Assembly: GCA_902590535.1 (NCBI GenBank)
Contig: CACIXF010000002.1
Location: 68,105 to 132,104 of the forward strand
Length of the DNA: 64,000 nt
Source of the DNA: an uncultured Pelagibacteraceae bacterium
GTDB lineage: Bacteria; Pseudomonadota; Alphaproteobacteria; Pelagibacterales; Pelagibacteraceae
Reading direction: 5' to 3'
The notes below the pieces were generated by a model that saw only the letters and a program-made list of their open reading frames with translations, was not told the origin of the DNA and made no database searches. Shown in pieces: positions 19,150 to 28,309 of the stretch; within the stretch, counting starts at the first letter, position 1; every line of letters starts with the position of its first letter. The position numbers were made by a program, and so were the translations under genes.

Positions 19150-20160
19150 TTAGCCTTCTACAGCAGTGATGATTTCTCTTGCTCTATTTAGAACAGCATC
19201 ACCGTCAAGACCTTTACCACTCATTTCTTTTAACCAATTAGACTCGATTGGTGCCAAGATTTTTTTGTATTCAGCAATAACATCATCTGATGCAATTATA
19301 ATTTCATGCCCATCTCTTTTTGAGATTTCATTTTTCATAATTGCATTTTGATTATCAATCAATCCTGAAGCCCAGTCACCGAAAGCATGGCCACTATATT
19401 TATTTATACAAGCCTGATCTCCTGCTGGTAAACTATTGAATTTATCTTCATTCATAATTAAACCAAATGTAGCGTTAGTGATATTAACTTCAGTATGATA
19501 CTTAGTTACATCAAACAATCTGAATGAACCTACAGCAGTGTATGGAAATGGGGTTCCATCTACAACACCTTTGCTTAAAGCTTCAGAAGTTCCTGGAGCA
19601 GGTACTTTCACTCCCGTTGCACCCAAAGTTTTTAAAATTGTTCCGGCGATTTTGCTTGGTACTCTCATCTTCTTACCTTTAAAATCTGCAGGTTTAACAA
19701 CTTTAGTATCCTTCATATGAATTTGATATCCAGGATTAGAGTGAAGACCAATTACTTTAATTCCAGCCATTTCTTTATCTAAATATCCTTCGTTAAAAAG
19801 AGTATTTAAAGCTGTAGTTCCAGCTTTAGACGTTCTTGTAAGAAACGGTAATTCAATTACTGAACTTAAAGGAAATTGACCTCCAATATATCCTAAAACT
19901 GTCCATGAAATATCTGCAACACCTGATGTTACGATATCATATTGTTTAGGAGGACTTCCTAAAACTCCACCAGCATACATTTTTACATTTAATGTTCCCG
20001 AACATTGATTAACTTTTGTTGCCCAAGCTGCAAGAATTTTACTTGCAATAAATGCTTTTGGTGGTTCAAAAGTCGCCAACTTAAGTTCAGTTGCAGAAGA
20101 TGCACTTACTATGCTGAAAGAAAAAATTCCAATAATTAATCCAATTAATTTCTTTTTCAT
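19150..20160 (-). CDS. TRAP transporter substrate-binding protein (DctP family)
   Basis: A 336-aa periplasmic binding protein with signal peptide MKKKLIGLIIGIFSFSIVSA. Family features include LKLATFEPPKAF at the mature start, KMYAGGVLGSPPKQYDIVTSG, the KGKKMRVPSKIAGTILKTLGA segment with the arginine that usually pairs with a substrate carboxylate, and GVVDGTPFPYTAV. The substrate is probably an organic acid; the neighbouring ring-cleavage genes suggest an aromatic or ring-derived acid (inference). Permease genes lie at 21136-22928 on the other strand, unusually split from this gene. Confidence 0.92.
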   Translation of the reverse strand: MKKKLIGLIIGIFSFSIVSASSATELKLATFEPPKAFIASKILAAWATKVNQCSGTLNVKMYAGGVLGSPPKQYDIVTSGVADISWTVLGYIGGQFPLSSVIELPFLTRTSKAGTTALNTLFNEGYLDKEMAGIKVIGLHSNPGYQIHMKDTKVVKPADFKGKKMRVPSKIAGTILKTLGATGVKVPAPGTSEALSKGVVDGTPFPYTAVGSFRLFDVTKYHTEVNITNATFGLIMNEDKFNSLPAGDQACINKYSGHAFGDWASGLIDNQNAIMKNEISKRDGHEIIIASDDVIAEYKKILAPIESNWLKEMSGKGLDGDAVLNRAREIITAVEG

Positions 20161-20210
20161 AAAATTATCCCCTTGTTATTTAAAATTATTCTAAAATAGT
20201 AACTTGAATT

Positions 20211-21062
20211 TTAGATTATTTCATCTTTAATTGTGTTAGATAAAACACCAATTTGGGTCACTTCTACCTCAACTTTGTCGCCAGGTTTCATGAAAACTGG
20301 CGGGTTTCTCTTAAATCCAACGCCTCCTGGTGTTCCTGTGACCAACACGTCTCCAGCTCTCCAAGCCATTGCTTTTGAAACATAAGAAATCAATACTGGG
20401 ATATCAAAAATTAATTGGCTTAATTTTGCATTTTGCATTACTTCACCATTTAATCTAGTTTCAAGGGTAAGCTCTTTATAATCTTTAATATCTTCTGCAA
20501 GAACCATGTGTGGTCCAAAGCTTCCTGTCTTTTCAAAATTTTTTCCCATTCCAAACTGTCTAGTATGTCTCTGCCAATCTCTAATGGTACTTTCATTATA
20601 ACAAGAATAACCAACTATATGTTTTAAAGCGTCTTCTGGCTTAATATGTTTGCCAGCTTCTCCCATTATTACAGCCATCTCACCTTCAAAATCTAAATTG
20701 TCAGAAGCAATTGGTCTTTGGATCGGTTGTAAGTGTGCTGTTTGACTTTCTGGAAAACGATGAAAAATTACAGGATTTTCCTCTACAGTTCTATTGGTTT
20801 CCTTAACATGTTCGTTATAATTCAATCCTACACAAATAATTTTTCCAGGATTTGGTATTAGTGGTAAATATTTAATATCATTTACACTCAAATTACCAGG
20901 GTTTGCAGAGGCATATTTTTTTGCTTCCAAGATACCTTTTTTTAAAATCAGATCTTTTAAAGAAGTTGCTCCTGATATTTTACCTGTAAGATCTGTTATA
21001 AGATTATTATCTAAAATACCAAATTTATGTTCATCGTTATGCGAATAAGAAATAAACTTCAT
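20211..21062 (-). CDS. Fumarylacetoacetate hydrolase-family enzyme
   Basis: A 283-aa FAH-superfamily protein: ICVGLNYNEHVKE, the metal motif FEGEMAV (E126, E128), GYSCYNESTIRDWQ, FGMGKNFEKTGSFGP and VLVTGTPGGVGFKRNPP. Relatives hydrolyse acylpyruvates or isomerise/decarboxylate ring-cleavage products of aromatic pathways. In most members the third metal ligand is Asp in the NDxS motif; here it appears as N156-E157. The gene lies upstream of dctP, 50 nt away on the same strand, and would process the product of the extradiol dioxygenase. Exact reaction is not determinable. Confidence 0.88.
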   Translation of the reverse strand: MKFISYSHNDEHKFGILDNNLITDLTGKISGATSLKDLILKKGILEAKKYASANPGNLSVNDIKYLPLIPNPGKIICVGLNYNEHVKETNRTVEENPVIFHRFPESQTAHLQPIQRPIASDNLDFEGEMAVIMGEAGKHIKPEDALKHIVGYSCYNESTIRDWQRHTRQFGMGKNFEKTGSFGPHMVLAEDIKDYKELTLETRLNGEVMQNAKLSQLIFDIPVLISYVSKAMAWRAGDVLVTGTPGGVGFKRNPPVFMKPGDKVEVEVTQIGVLSNTIKDEII

Positions 21063-21135
21063 AAATAATACTTTCTGTTTTAAACCAACCTTATATGCTA
21101 ATGTTTCATATATTTGAAGATAGTTTTTAAAAAAT

Positions 21136-21615
21136 ATGAATAAAATATTTGATTACTCAGCCATTGCCTCTGGTTTAATACTTTTACTATTATCAGTATT
21201 AACTTTCTGTGACGTATTTGGTCGAAGATTTTTAAACTCTCCTGTTACAGGAACAATCGAATTAGTTGAAATTGGTATGGCTTTAGTTGCTTTCTTAGCA
21301 ATGCCAAGAGCTTTTTTTCTAAACGCAAATGTATCTGCTGATTTTATTAATAATTTAAATTTAGGAATATTTAAAACTTGGCTCATAATTCTTAAATTTT
21401 TTTTAATGATAATCATTATGTCTTTAATGGCTTATGCAACGACAAAAACATCTTTAAAATTTATGTCAAACGAAAGAGTTACGATTGATTTAGAACTATA
21501 TTTTTATCCGTTTTATTTTATTTGTGCTTTTGGTATGTGGTTGAGTGTAATAGCTATTGTTTTTTGGTTTATTAAGGAATTATCTCAAACAAACTCTATA
21601 AAGGAAGATATTTAA
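21136..21615 (+). CDS. TRAP transporter small permease (DctQ family)
   Basis: A 159-aa membrane protein with four hydrophobic segments (about residues 10-30, 45-65, 88-108 and 128-150) and the TRAP small-subunit features FCDVFGRRFLNSPVTGTIELVE. It pairs with the large permease; stop and start codons overlap by one base at 21615, indicating coupled translation. It is divergent from the FAH-family gene with a 73-nt gap that must hold both promoters. Confidence 0.92.
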   Translation: MNKIFDYSAIASGLILLLLSVLTFCDVFGRRFLNSPVTGTIELVEIGMALVAFLAMPRAFFLNANVSADFINNLNLGIFKTWLIILKFFLMIIIMSLMAYATTKTSLKFMSNERVTIDLELYFYPFYFICAFGMWLSVIAIVFWFIKELSQTNSIKEDI

Positions 21616-22928
21616 TGGAAATGGGTCCAATCATTAATGGAGGTATAGCTTTTGCAGCAGTCTTAATACTTATGGTCTTAAATATTCCAATAGGAATTGC
21701 AATGTTGCTTGTAGGATTTACTGGATTTGCATTAATATCAGGTTTTGATCCTGCTATTTTTGTTTTAGGCACTGCACCATTTGATGCAGTATCCAAGTAT
21801 ACTTTATCAGTACTTCCACTTTTTGTTTTAATGGGAAACCTTGCTAATAGTGCAAATTTATCTAGAAATTTATATGACGCTGCTTATGCAGTTGTTGGTC
21901 ACTATAAAGGTGGACTAGCAATGTCAACTGTAGGAGCTTGTGCTGGTTTTGGAATGATTTGTGGATCTTCAATTGCAACTGCTGCAACGATGTCTCAAAT
22001 GGCAGGACCAGAAATGAAAAGGCATGGATATAGTGATGCTTTAATAAGCGGATCAATTGCATCTGGGGGCACTCTTGGAATTATAATTCCACCAAGTGTT
22101 ATTTTAGTAATTTACGCATATTTAACAGAGCAATCAGTTCAAGAACTTTTCTTTGCAGCATTAATTCCAGGACTTATAGCTGTAATTTTATACATGATAG
22201 CAATTAGAGTTTATCTCATAGTCTATCCATCACAGGGAGGTTACGGAAAAAAGATGCCTCTTAAAGAGAGAATTTCTGCAATTTCAAAAGTATTTCCAAT
22301 CTTTTTAATCTTTGTAATTATAATGGGTGGTCTTTATTTGGGTTTCTTTACCGCTACGGAAAGTGCTGCTGTCGGAGTAATTTTGGTTTTAATATTTATT
22401 TTTGCTAGAGGACAACTTACATTAAAATTGTTGAAAGAGGCATTATGGACAACAATTAAAACTGTTGGTTCATTATATTTAATTGTAATTGGTGCAAGTA
22501 TATTCAATTACTTAATTACCGTTACACAACTTCCTTTTGCAGTTGTTGATTTTATAAACTATTTAGAACTAACACCATTAGGAATTATTTTAGTTATATG
22601 TGTAATTTATTTAGTACTTGGAACTGTAATGGACTCTTTAGCGATGCTATTTTTAACTATTCCAGTTTTTTTTCCAGTGATAGTTGATGCTGGTATAGAT
22701 CCTGTATGGTTTGGAATATTTGCTGTTATAGTAGTTGAGTTTGGATTGGTCTCTCCACCTGTAGGAATGAATTTATTTGTAATTAAAGGAGTGATGCAAA
22801 ATACACCTCTTCAAACTATTTGGTTTGGAACAATTCCTTTTTTATTAACTGATGTAATTAGAGTTGCGCTTATTATTGCTTTTCCAGCAATATGTTTGTA
22901 TTTGCCAAGCTTAATGGCATCATCATAA
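21615..22928 (+). CDS. TRAP transporter large permease (DctM family)
   Basis: A 437-aa polytopic subunit that carries substrate in symport with Na+. Family segments: LNIPIGIAMLLVG, the conserved GAGFGMICGSSIATAATMSQMAGPEMKRHGY-like loop (here CAGFGMICGSS ... MSQMAGPEM), SGGTLGIIIPPSVILVIYA and EFGLVSPPVGMNLFVIKGV. Completes a three-part TRAP system with the binding protein at 19150-20160. The gene stops one base before the convergent sulfatase gene. Confidence 0.93.
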   Translation: MEMGPIINGGIAFAAVLILMVLNIPIGIAMLLVGFTGFALISGFDPAIFVLGTAPFDAVSKYTLSVLPLFVLMGNLANSANLSRNLYDAAYAVVGHYKGGLAMSTVGACAGFGMICGSSIATAATMSQMAGPEMKRHGYSDALISGSIASGGTLGIIIPPSVILVIYAYLTEQSVQELFFAALIPGLIAVILYMIAIRVYLIVYPSQGGYGKKMPLKERISAISKVFPIFLIFVIIMGGLYLGFFTATESAAVGVILVLIFIFARGQLTLKLLKEALWTTIKTVGSLYLIVIGASIFNYLITVTQLPFAVVDFINYLELTPLGIILVICVIYLVLGTVMDSLAMLFLTIPVFFPVIVDAGIDPVWFGIFAVIVVEFGLVSPPVGMNLFVIKGVMQNTPLQTIWFGTIPFLLTDVIRVALIIAFPAICLYLPSLMASS

Positions 22929-24512
22929 TTACCAAACACCAATCATAATACCATCATCTTTAGTGTAATCTCTTTCTTTAGTTACAAACTCATCTGTGGC
23001 TGCAACTCTATTTTTTCTATCTATAATTCTTTTCAGAAGTAATTCTTTCATTTCTTCTCTAATCTTTGAATGTTTTTCAGATTTTCCTAAATCATTAAAT
23101 TCTTCAGGATCATTTTTTAAGTCAAACAACTGCGGTTCAAATCCTTTGTAATAAATATACTTCCAATCATTATTTCTTATCATAAAAGCTCTTGCGTCTG
23201 AGGCTCCTATGTTCAGTATTTTTCTTGCTTCATTAAAAGCATAGTCTATTTCACTAAAAACAAATTCTTTCCAATCTTTAGTGTTTTCTCCTTTCAATAA
23301 TGGAATTAAAGAATTTCCTTCTAGTCTGTGTTTACTAACTGGACTTTCTACTGCATCCAAAAAAGTTGGGAGCAAATCTATTGCTTCAATAAATTTGTTT
23401 TCTTTAGTCCCTCTTGTTTTGTTTGCATGTTCACTAGGGTCATAAATTATCATTGGAACTCTGACGGACTGTTCATGAAATAATTCTTTCTCACCTAGCC
23501 AGTGATCTCCTTGGTAATCACCATGATCAGAGGTGAATACGATCATAGTATCTTCCATATTGCCACTTTCTTCTAAAAATTTAAATAATCTTCCTAAATT
23601 ATCATCAATTTGTTTAATTAATCCCATGTATCCAGATAGAACAGTGTTTCTAACTTCGTCTTTTGAAAAAGTTTTGGAAATACTGTTTTCCATAAATGCT
23701 TTGTAAACTGGATGATCATTATTTTTCTCTACATCATTTCTATGCACAGGATAAAATTCATTTTGAGAATACATATTATGATAAGGAGCTGGCGCCATAT
23801 AAGGCCAATGTGGTTTGATATAAGATAAATGTAAAAACCATGGTTTATCTTTGCTTTCTTCTATAAATTCCATTGCTCGATTGGTCATGAAAGCTGTTTC
23901 GGAATGTTCCTCTGGAATTCTTGCAGGTTTATTAGAATTTCTTAATCGCCAACCACTTAATATCTCACCATTTTCTCCCTCAGCAGAATTTGCCCAATCA
24001 TTCCATGGATTGGGTCCGTCATACCCAAGTTTATTTAACCATTCATTATAAGATAAAGTTTTTTTTGAATTTTTAATTTGATTATTTGGATGAAGTCCAT
24101 CATCTCTTTCATAAGGATCAAACCCAGGTTCACTAACTATCAATCCTATTTCGGTATCTTTAGTTATACCAAGTCTACTCATACCTTCTAAATCTGGTCT
24201 CATGTGTGTTTTTCCAACTACACCAGTTCTTATTCCTGACTGACGCAAATAATCTCCAATAGTTAATTCTCCAATTGGAAGTGGAACTTGGTTCCAAGTT
24301 GAACCATGACTAAAAACTGTTCTTCCCGTATAGTAAGATGCTCTAGAAGGCCCACATACAGGTGATTGGACAAAAGCAGACTCAAACTGAACTCCTTTTT
24401 TTGCTAAACTATCAATATGTGGAGTTTTCAAATGAGGATGACCATAACAAGAAAGATAATCCCACCTCAATTGATCAGCCATTATAAAAAGAATATTTTT
24501 AACTTTTACCAT
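22929..24512 (-). CDS. Sulfatase / phosphonate monoester hydrolase-type enzyme
   Basis: A 527-aa alkaline phosphatase-superfamily hydrolase. Nucleophile motif CxPSR is present at C53 (VCGPSRASYYTGR), whose cysteine must be converted to formylglycine; metal ligands include D13-Q14 (MADQLRWD) and FTSDHGDYQGDH near residue 327. The DQ pair and the NQVPLP segment recall phosphonate monoester hydrolases as well as choline- and aryl-sulfatases, so sulfate ester, phosphonate or phosphodiester are all possible substrates. No signal peptide is visible, pointing to a cytosolic enzyme acting after uptake. A formylglycine-generating enzyme is not encoded in the window. Confidence 0.85.
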   Translation of the reverse strand: MVKVKNILFIMADQLRWDYLSCYGHPHLKTPHIDSLAKKGVQFESAFVQSPVCGPSRASYYTGRTVFSHGSTWNQVPLPIGELTIGDYLRQSGIRTGVVGKTHMRPDLEGMSRLGITKDTEIGLIVSEPGFDPYERDDGLHPNNQIKNSKKTLSYNEWLNKLGYDGPNPWNDWANSAEGENGEILSGWRLRNSNKPARIPEEHSETAFMTNRAMEFIEESKDKPWFLHLSYIKPHWPYMAPAPYHNMYSQNEFYPVHRNDVEKNNDHPVYKAFMENSISKTFSKDEVRNTVLSGYMGLIKQIDDNLGRLFKFLEESGNMEDTMIVFTSDHGDYQGDHWLGEKELFHEQSVRVPMIIYDPSEHANKTRGTKENKFIEAIDLLPTFLDAVESPVSKHRLEGNSLIPLLKGENTKDWKEFVFSEIDYAFNEARKILNIGASDARAFMIRNNDWKYIYYKGFEPQLFDLKNDPEEFNDLGKSEKHSKIREEMKELLLKRIIDRKNRVAATDEFVTKERDYTKDDGIMIGVW

Positions 24513-24572
24513 TTAGTAAGAATAATGCTTAATGAGAATTAAATCTAATTAAAAATATTAGTATTTCTTTAC

Positions 24573-25718
24573 TTAACCTTTAATTACTTTGTAAACAATT
24601 TTTTTCCAATTATAATTTCTATATAATGAATTAATAACTATTATTCTTTTATTGTCTAAATCAATCAATATATTTTGTCCTGCAAATCCACTTAATCCTA
24701 ATATTTTTCTTTTCTTATCAATTCCAAAAATATCAAAATGGATTTGACCACCATATGATTTTGTATAAAGACCTACATCAGTTGCATGCTTTACGTTATC
24801 TTTCTTTTTAGTTCTATTTTCGTAAATAGTTTTTAAATATTTACCAGCACAAGTATCATTATGCCAATCATCCATCATTGTTTTTGCAATTCTTAAGTAA
24901 TCATATCTATTTGCATAAAAAGAATATCTTGCAGAAACATAATTTGTTTTAGCGTACTTTCTATTAGATCTTTGAAATTGAACACTATTTTTAACTTTAG
25001 CATGTTCATTGAACACTTTATGCAATAATTTGTCCCAATCATCACCTGCTTTGAATTTTACATAGTTCATAATTACATTGGTAGTTAGGGCGCTATAGTT
25101 ATAAATTAATTTACTTTTTTCTGTACCTTTTAAATATTTATTCATTACTTTCTCTAGACCAATAACATTTACATTTTCTTCTTTTTTTTCACCCTTAATC
25201 CTATTGTCTGAACCAACGTTTCTTCTTTCGCCAACCCATTTTTGATCTCCACCTTTCATATTTAGAAGATCAAGTAGTACTGCATCTTGATAAAGAGTGT
25301 TTTTAATTAATGGCCAATCATTTAATTTTACATTTATGCTATCAATGTAGCCTTCACAAATTGCGTGCCCAGTTACATAAGACACTAAACTTTTACCCAT
25401 TGAGTGTGAAGGTAACAAGCCATCAATTATGTATTCCCCGCTGCTAATTTTTTTAGGAATATCAGCAACATCAATAACAATTTTATCATTTTCAAACAAT
25501 AGATAGCTAATAATTCCTGTATCTTTATTTTTTTTAAATTCTTTTAAAACGTTTTTGTCTTCTCTTAAATCTGATTTGAATTTGTAATGATTTGCTGATC
25601 CTTTAACTACCCAACCTTCATAAACGCTTAGTGGGTAGTCCCAGGTATTTTTATTTTTATTTGCATAAGCAGAAGTTGAAAATATAAATATAAAAATAGC
25701 GGTTAAGATTTTTTTCAT
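24573..25718 (-). CDS. Exported beta-lactamase-fold serine hydrolase (paralog 2)
   Basis: A 381-aa secreted paralog of the gene at 14309-15694. Signal peptide MKKILTAIFIFIFSTSAYA; SxxK motif S106-M-G-K109 in SHSMGKSLVSYVTGHAICEGYI; YNYS at 206-209; C-terminal LGLSGFAGQNILIDLDNKRI. The two proteins share long near-identical stretches (GHAICEGYID, NDW-P, GDQK, MMDDW/Y, NDTC-GKYLK-IYE-R). It lies 3 nt after the DUF1501 stop, so the DUF1800-DUF1501-hydrolase genes form one operon. Substrate unknown. Confidence 0.82.
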   Translation of the reverse strand: MKKILTAIFIFIFSTSAYANKNKNTWDYPLSVYEGWVVKGSANHYKFKSDLREDKNVLKEFKKNKDTGIISYLLFENDKIVIDVADIPKKISSGEYIIDGLLPSHSMGKSLVSYVTGHAICEGYIDSINVKLNDWPLIKNTLYQDAVLLDLLNMKGGDQKWVGERRNVGSDNRIKGEKKEENVNVIGLEKVMNKYLKGTEKSKLIYNYSALTTNVIMNYVKFKAGDDWDKLLHKVFNEHAKVKNSVQFQRSNRKYAKTNYVSARYSFYANRYDYLRIAKTMMDDWHNDTCAGKYLKTIYENRTKKKDNVKHATDVGLYTKSYGGQIHFDIFGIDKKRKILGLSGFAGQNILIDLDNKRIIVINSLYRNYNWKKIVYKVIKG

Positions 25719-25721
25719 GAA

Positions 25722-26873
25722 TTAAGCTTTAAATAGCTTATCAGATAAATTTGGTAAATTTTCTCCCCAAAAAACTTCTTTAGTAATTTTTTTAAAATCA
25801 ACATCAAAAACAGACGACATTGCAGAAGCATAAATTGCTCTTGAGTCTATTGTAGAATTTAAATCTCTTCCTTCAAATAATTCCTTTTTCTTTAATCCTG
25901 GCCAATCCGTGTGTACTTGTGCTTTTTTAACAAGTCCTCCTGCCATTAGAATGGCTGAACCGTAACCATGCTCTGTTCCATTACTGCTGTTCTGCTTAAT
26001 CGTTCTTCCAAACTCAGTTAGGGTTAAAACTAAAGTATTATTAAATGCCTCTTCAGACATTGATGATTTTAGAGATCTAACGATATTGTCGTAATCTGAT
26101 AGGCAATCTGCATGAGCCCCATCAGTTGCTCCTTGTGCAGCATGCGTGTCGAAACCATCCACTTCAAAAACTGCAACTTTAGGTCCATCAGGTTTTGATA
26201 ACTCTGTACCAGCGCTTGAAGCTAAAATCCAAGCGTCATCTCTTGATCTATTATTAAAATCTCTTGTTAAAATTATTTCCAGATTGTCACTTAATAATTT
26301 TTCATCATGCTCTTTATATGCTTGTTTTATTAATTCTAAAGTTGCAGGATAAGGTAGACTTCGACCTACAGGAAAATAATTATTATTCATTGGAACGCCC
26401 CTGATTAATAGAGGCATAGGGAGAGCCAAAGCTAATCCTTGTCCTGTTAATCCAGCTGTTTTCATTCCTCTTCCAAGCCAACCTGTTTTTTCTTGGTAAG
26501 GTATTTTACCACCTGACTCCATTAAATTTTGACCGTCAAAATGTGATCTACCTGTGTAAGGGATATTTGTTGCATGTACTGCAGCACTTAAATTTTGATC
26601 CCAAAGACTTTTAAATGTTTTTAATGCTGGGTGTAAATCAAAATCTGACGTTAATTTTAAAGTTCTATCAAGATTGATTTTACTTCTCAATTTCTCAAAA
26701 TTTTTGTCACCTTTAACTGGAATAGCACATAGACCATCCATTCCACCACGTAACATTATAATTACCAAATTTTTCTTTTTGCCTGAATTTGCATAACTAT
26801 GAGCACTGAAACCAGCAAAATATAGTGAGGTTAAAGCTGTAGTTTTTAAAAAATCTCTTCTTGATATCTTCAT
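25722..26873 (-). CDS. Tat-exported DUF1501 protein
   Basis: A 383-aa protein with a clear twin-arginine signal (SRRDFLKTTALTSLYFAGFSAHSYA, residues 4-28 of the N-terminus) and the DUF1501 pattern: LVIIMLRGGMDGL, GRSHFDGQNLMESGG, VFEVDGFDTHAAQG and TLTEFGRT with EHGYG. DUF1501 is a sulfatase/alkaline-phosphatase-like fold whose role is not established. It overlaps the DUF1800 gene by 4 nt; the two families are commonly paired and probably act together in the periplasm. Confidence 0.87.
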   Translation of the reverse strand: MKISRRDFLKTTALTSLYFAGFSAHSYANSGKKKNLVIIMLRGGMDGLCAIPVKGDKNFEKLRSKINLDRTLKLTSDFDLHPALKTFKSLWDQNLSAAVHATNIPYTGRSHFDGQNLMESGGKIPYQEKTGWLGRGMKTAGLTGQGLALALPMPLLIRGVPMNNNYFPVGRSLPYPATLELIKQAYKEHDEKLLSDNLEIILTRDFNNRSRDDAWILASSAGTELSKPDGPKVAVFEVDGFDTHAAQGATDGAHADCLSDYDNIVRSLKSSMSEEAFNNTLVLTLTEFGRTIKQNSSNGTEHGYGSAILMAGGLVKKAQVHTDWPGLKKKELFEGRDLNSTIDSRAIYASAMSSVFDVDFKKITKEVFWGENLPNLSDKLFKA

Positions 26874-28306
26874 GCTTTTAAAAACTCCGGATGGTTAAAA
26901 AGTAGAGTATGTTTTTCAACAGATCTATTTTTTTGATTTAAGTATTTCATTATTTTGCTTGGGTTGTCAAAATTATTCTCAACCATATTCACATAATATT
27001 CTGCATTTTTATTATTTCCCATTTTAGCAAAATTGTAACTTGCTTTTGCATACACCAGTCTTCTAATTAATAATTCTGGAGAAATCCAATCAGCAGAATG
27101 GTCCGACCAACCATTTGGTTGTTTTGCTCTGTAAGGATGGTGACCAATATTTTGTAATAACCACTCAGGTTCTCTTTGAGAGTCGAATGGTCTTTGACCT
27201 AGCTCGTATTTATCCATTAGATCTGGTGAAGGTGGCCAATTTAAATCTGCAATTTTTGCAACTTGAATTAACCAATTTTCAGGTGTTTGAAATTTTTTGT
27301 ATTTATCATTGTATTCAAAAGCAACTTTAATTGCTGCTTTATGAATTTCAGGAATAAATCCATCAGATTTTTTGAAGGCATCAATAATTGGTTGCTTCAT
27401 TTCTTTTGTAGGTTCATCTGTGATTAAAAATCTACAAAGTCTTTCTGCAACAAAATCTCTACAATTAGGATGATTTACTAAATCTTTAATTACAACAGCT
27501 AATGCTTTTTTACCTTTTTTATATTCTTTGCCCAAAACATTTTTTTTACCTATTTGATGATATTCAGAGTTAAACCAGACATTGCCTGTTTCTAAATTTT
27601 TTTTACTCCATCTATGTTGCCAACCAGTAATAATATATGCTAGTTGAATTACATCTTCTTGGGTATAGCCAGCTTTAGGTGAAACAGTATGAAGCTCTAA
27701 AAGTTCTCTTGCATGGTTTTCATTGATTGTTGCAGGTTCTTGTTTTCTCCTTCTCCACTCGTCACTTGCTGTAACACTTTTAGGACCAGCACTCTCACTA
27801 TTATCTAGATGATGAATCATGGCCCAAGATGTCGTTACATCATAAACCATTTTTTCAAAAGTTTGATTTAAATTAGGTCGAATTATTTCTCTTTGATAGG
27901 CACCAGTTGAATAATTTGCTAAAAAATCTTTTTCACTAATTGCAAAAAAGTTTCCCCAAAACATCCATAGTTTGGCTAAAACTGGACTACTACTATTTAT
28001 TCCTTCATTATGTCTGATCGAAATTTCTAAAGACTCCCAAAACTTTTGTCCTGTTTTGTGTCTAAGAATATCTTTATGAGTTTTGTATAGTGTTTTGTTA
28101 TCTTTATACTTTTTTCTTAATACTTTTCTGTCACCATAAACCCAATCTCTATAATGTTTTCTTAATTCTTTTTCAGAATATATTTTACCCTTCCAAGATA
28201 ATTCTGGTACATCATTTACTTGATCAAGAGCCCACCTCAAAGGATCTGACGGGGCTTGTTCATTTGGTCCAATTCCAAAAGCAACTTTTCTTACAAAGTT
28301 TTTCAT
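26870..28306 (-). CDS. DUF1800 protein
   Basis: A 478-aa member of DUF1800, the standard partner of DUF1501. Visible family features: SWAMIHHLDNSESAGP, NENHARELLELHTVSPKAGYTQEDV, ITGWQHRW and the late PFDSQREPEWLLQNIGHHPYRAKQPNGWSD-type region (proline and tryptophan rich). No export signal is obvious; it may leave the cell as a complex with its Tat partner or stay cytosolic. Function unestablished. It is the first gene of the DUF1800-DUF1501-serine hydrolase set and follows the GT2 gene by 3 nt. Confidence 0.85.
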   Translation of the reverse strand: MKNFVRKVAFGIGPNEQAPSDPLRWALDQVNDVPELSWKGKIYSEKELRKHYRDWVYGDRKVLRKKYKDNKTLYKTHKDILRHKTGQKFWESLEISIRHNEGINSSSPVLAKLWMFWGNFFAISEKDFLANYSTGAYQREIIRPNLNQTFEKMVYDVTTSWAMIHHLDNSESAGPKSVTASDEWRRRKQEPATINENHARELLELHTVSPKAGYTQEDVIQLAYIITGWQHRWSKKNLETGNVWFNSEYHQIGKKNVLGKEYKKGKKALAVVIKDLVNHPNCRDFVAERLCRFLITDEPTKEMKQPIIDAFKKSDGFIPEIHKAAIKVAFEYNDKYKKFQTPENWLIQVAKIADLNWPPSPDLMDKYELGQRPFDSQREPEWLLQNIGHHPYRAKQPNGWSDHSADWISPELLIRRLVYAKASYNFAKMGNNKNAEYYVNMVENNFDNPSKIMKYLNQKNRSVEKHTLLFNHPEFLKA

Positions 28307-28309
28307 AAT

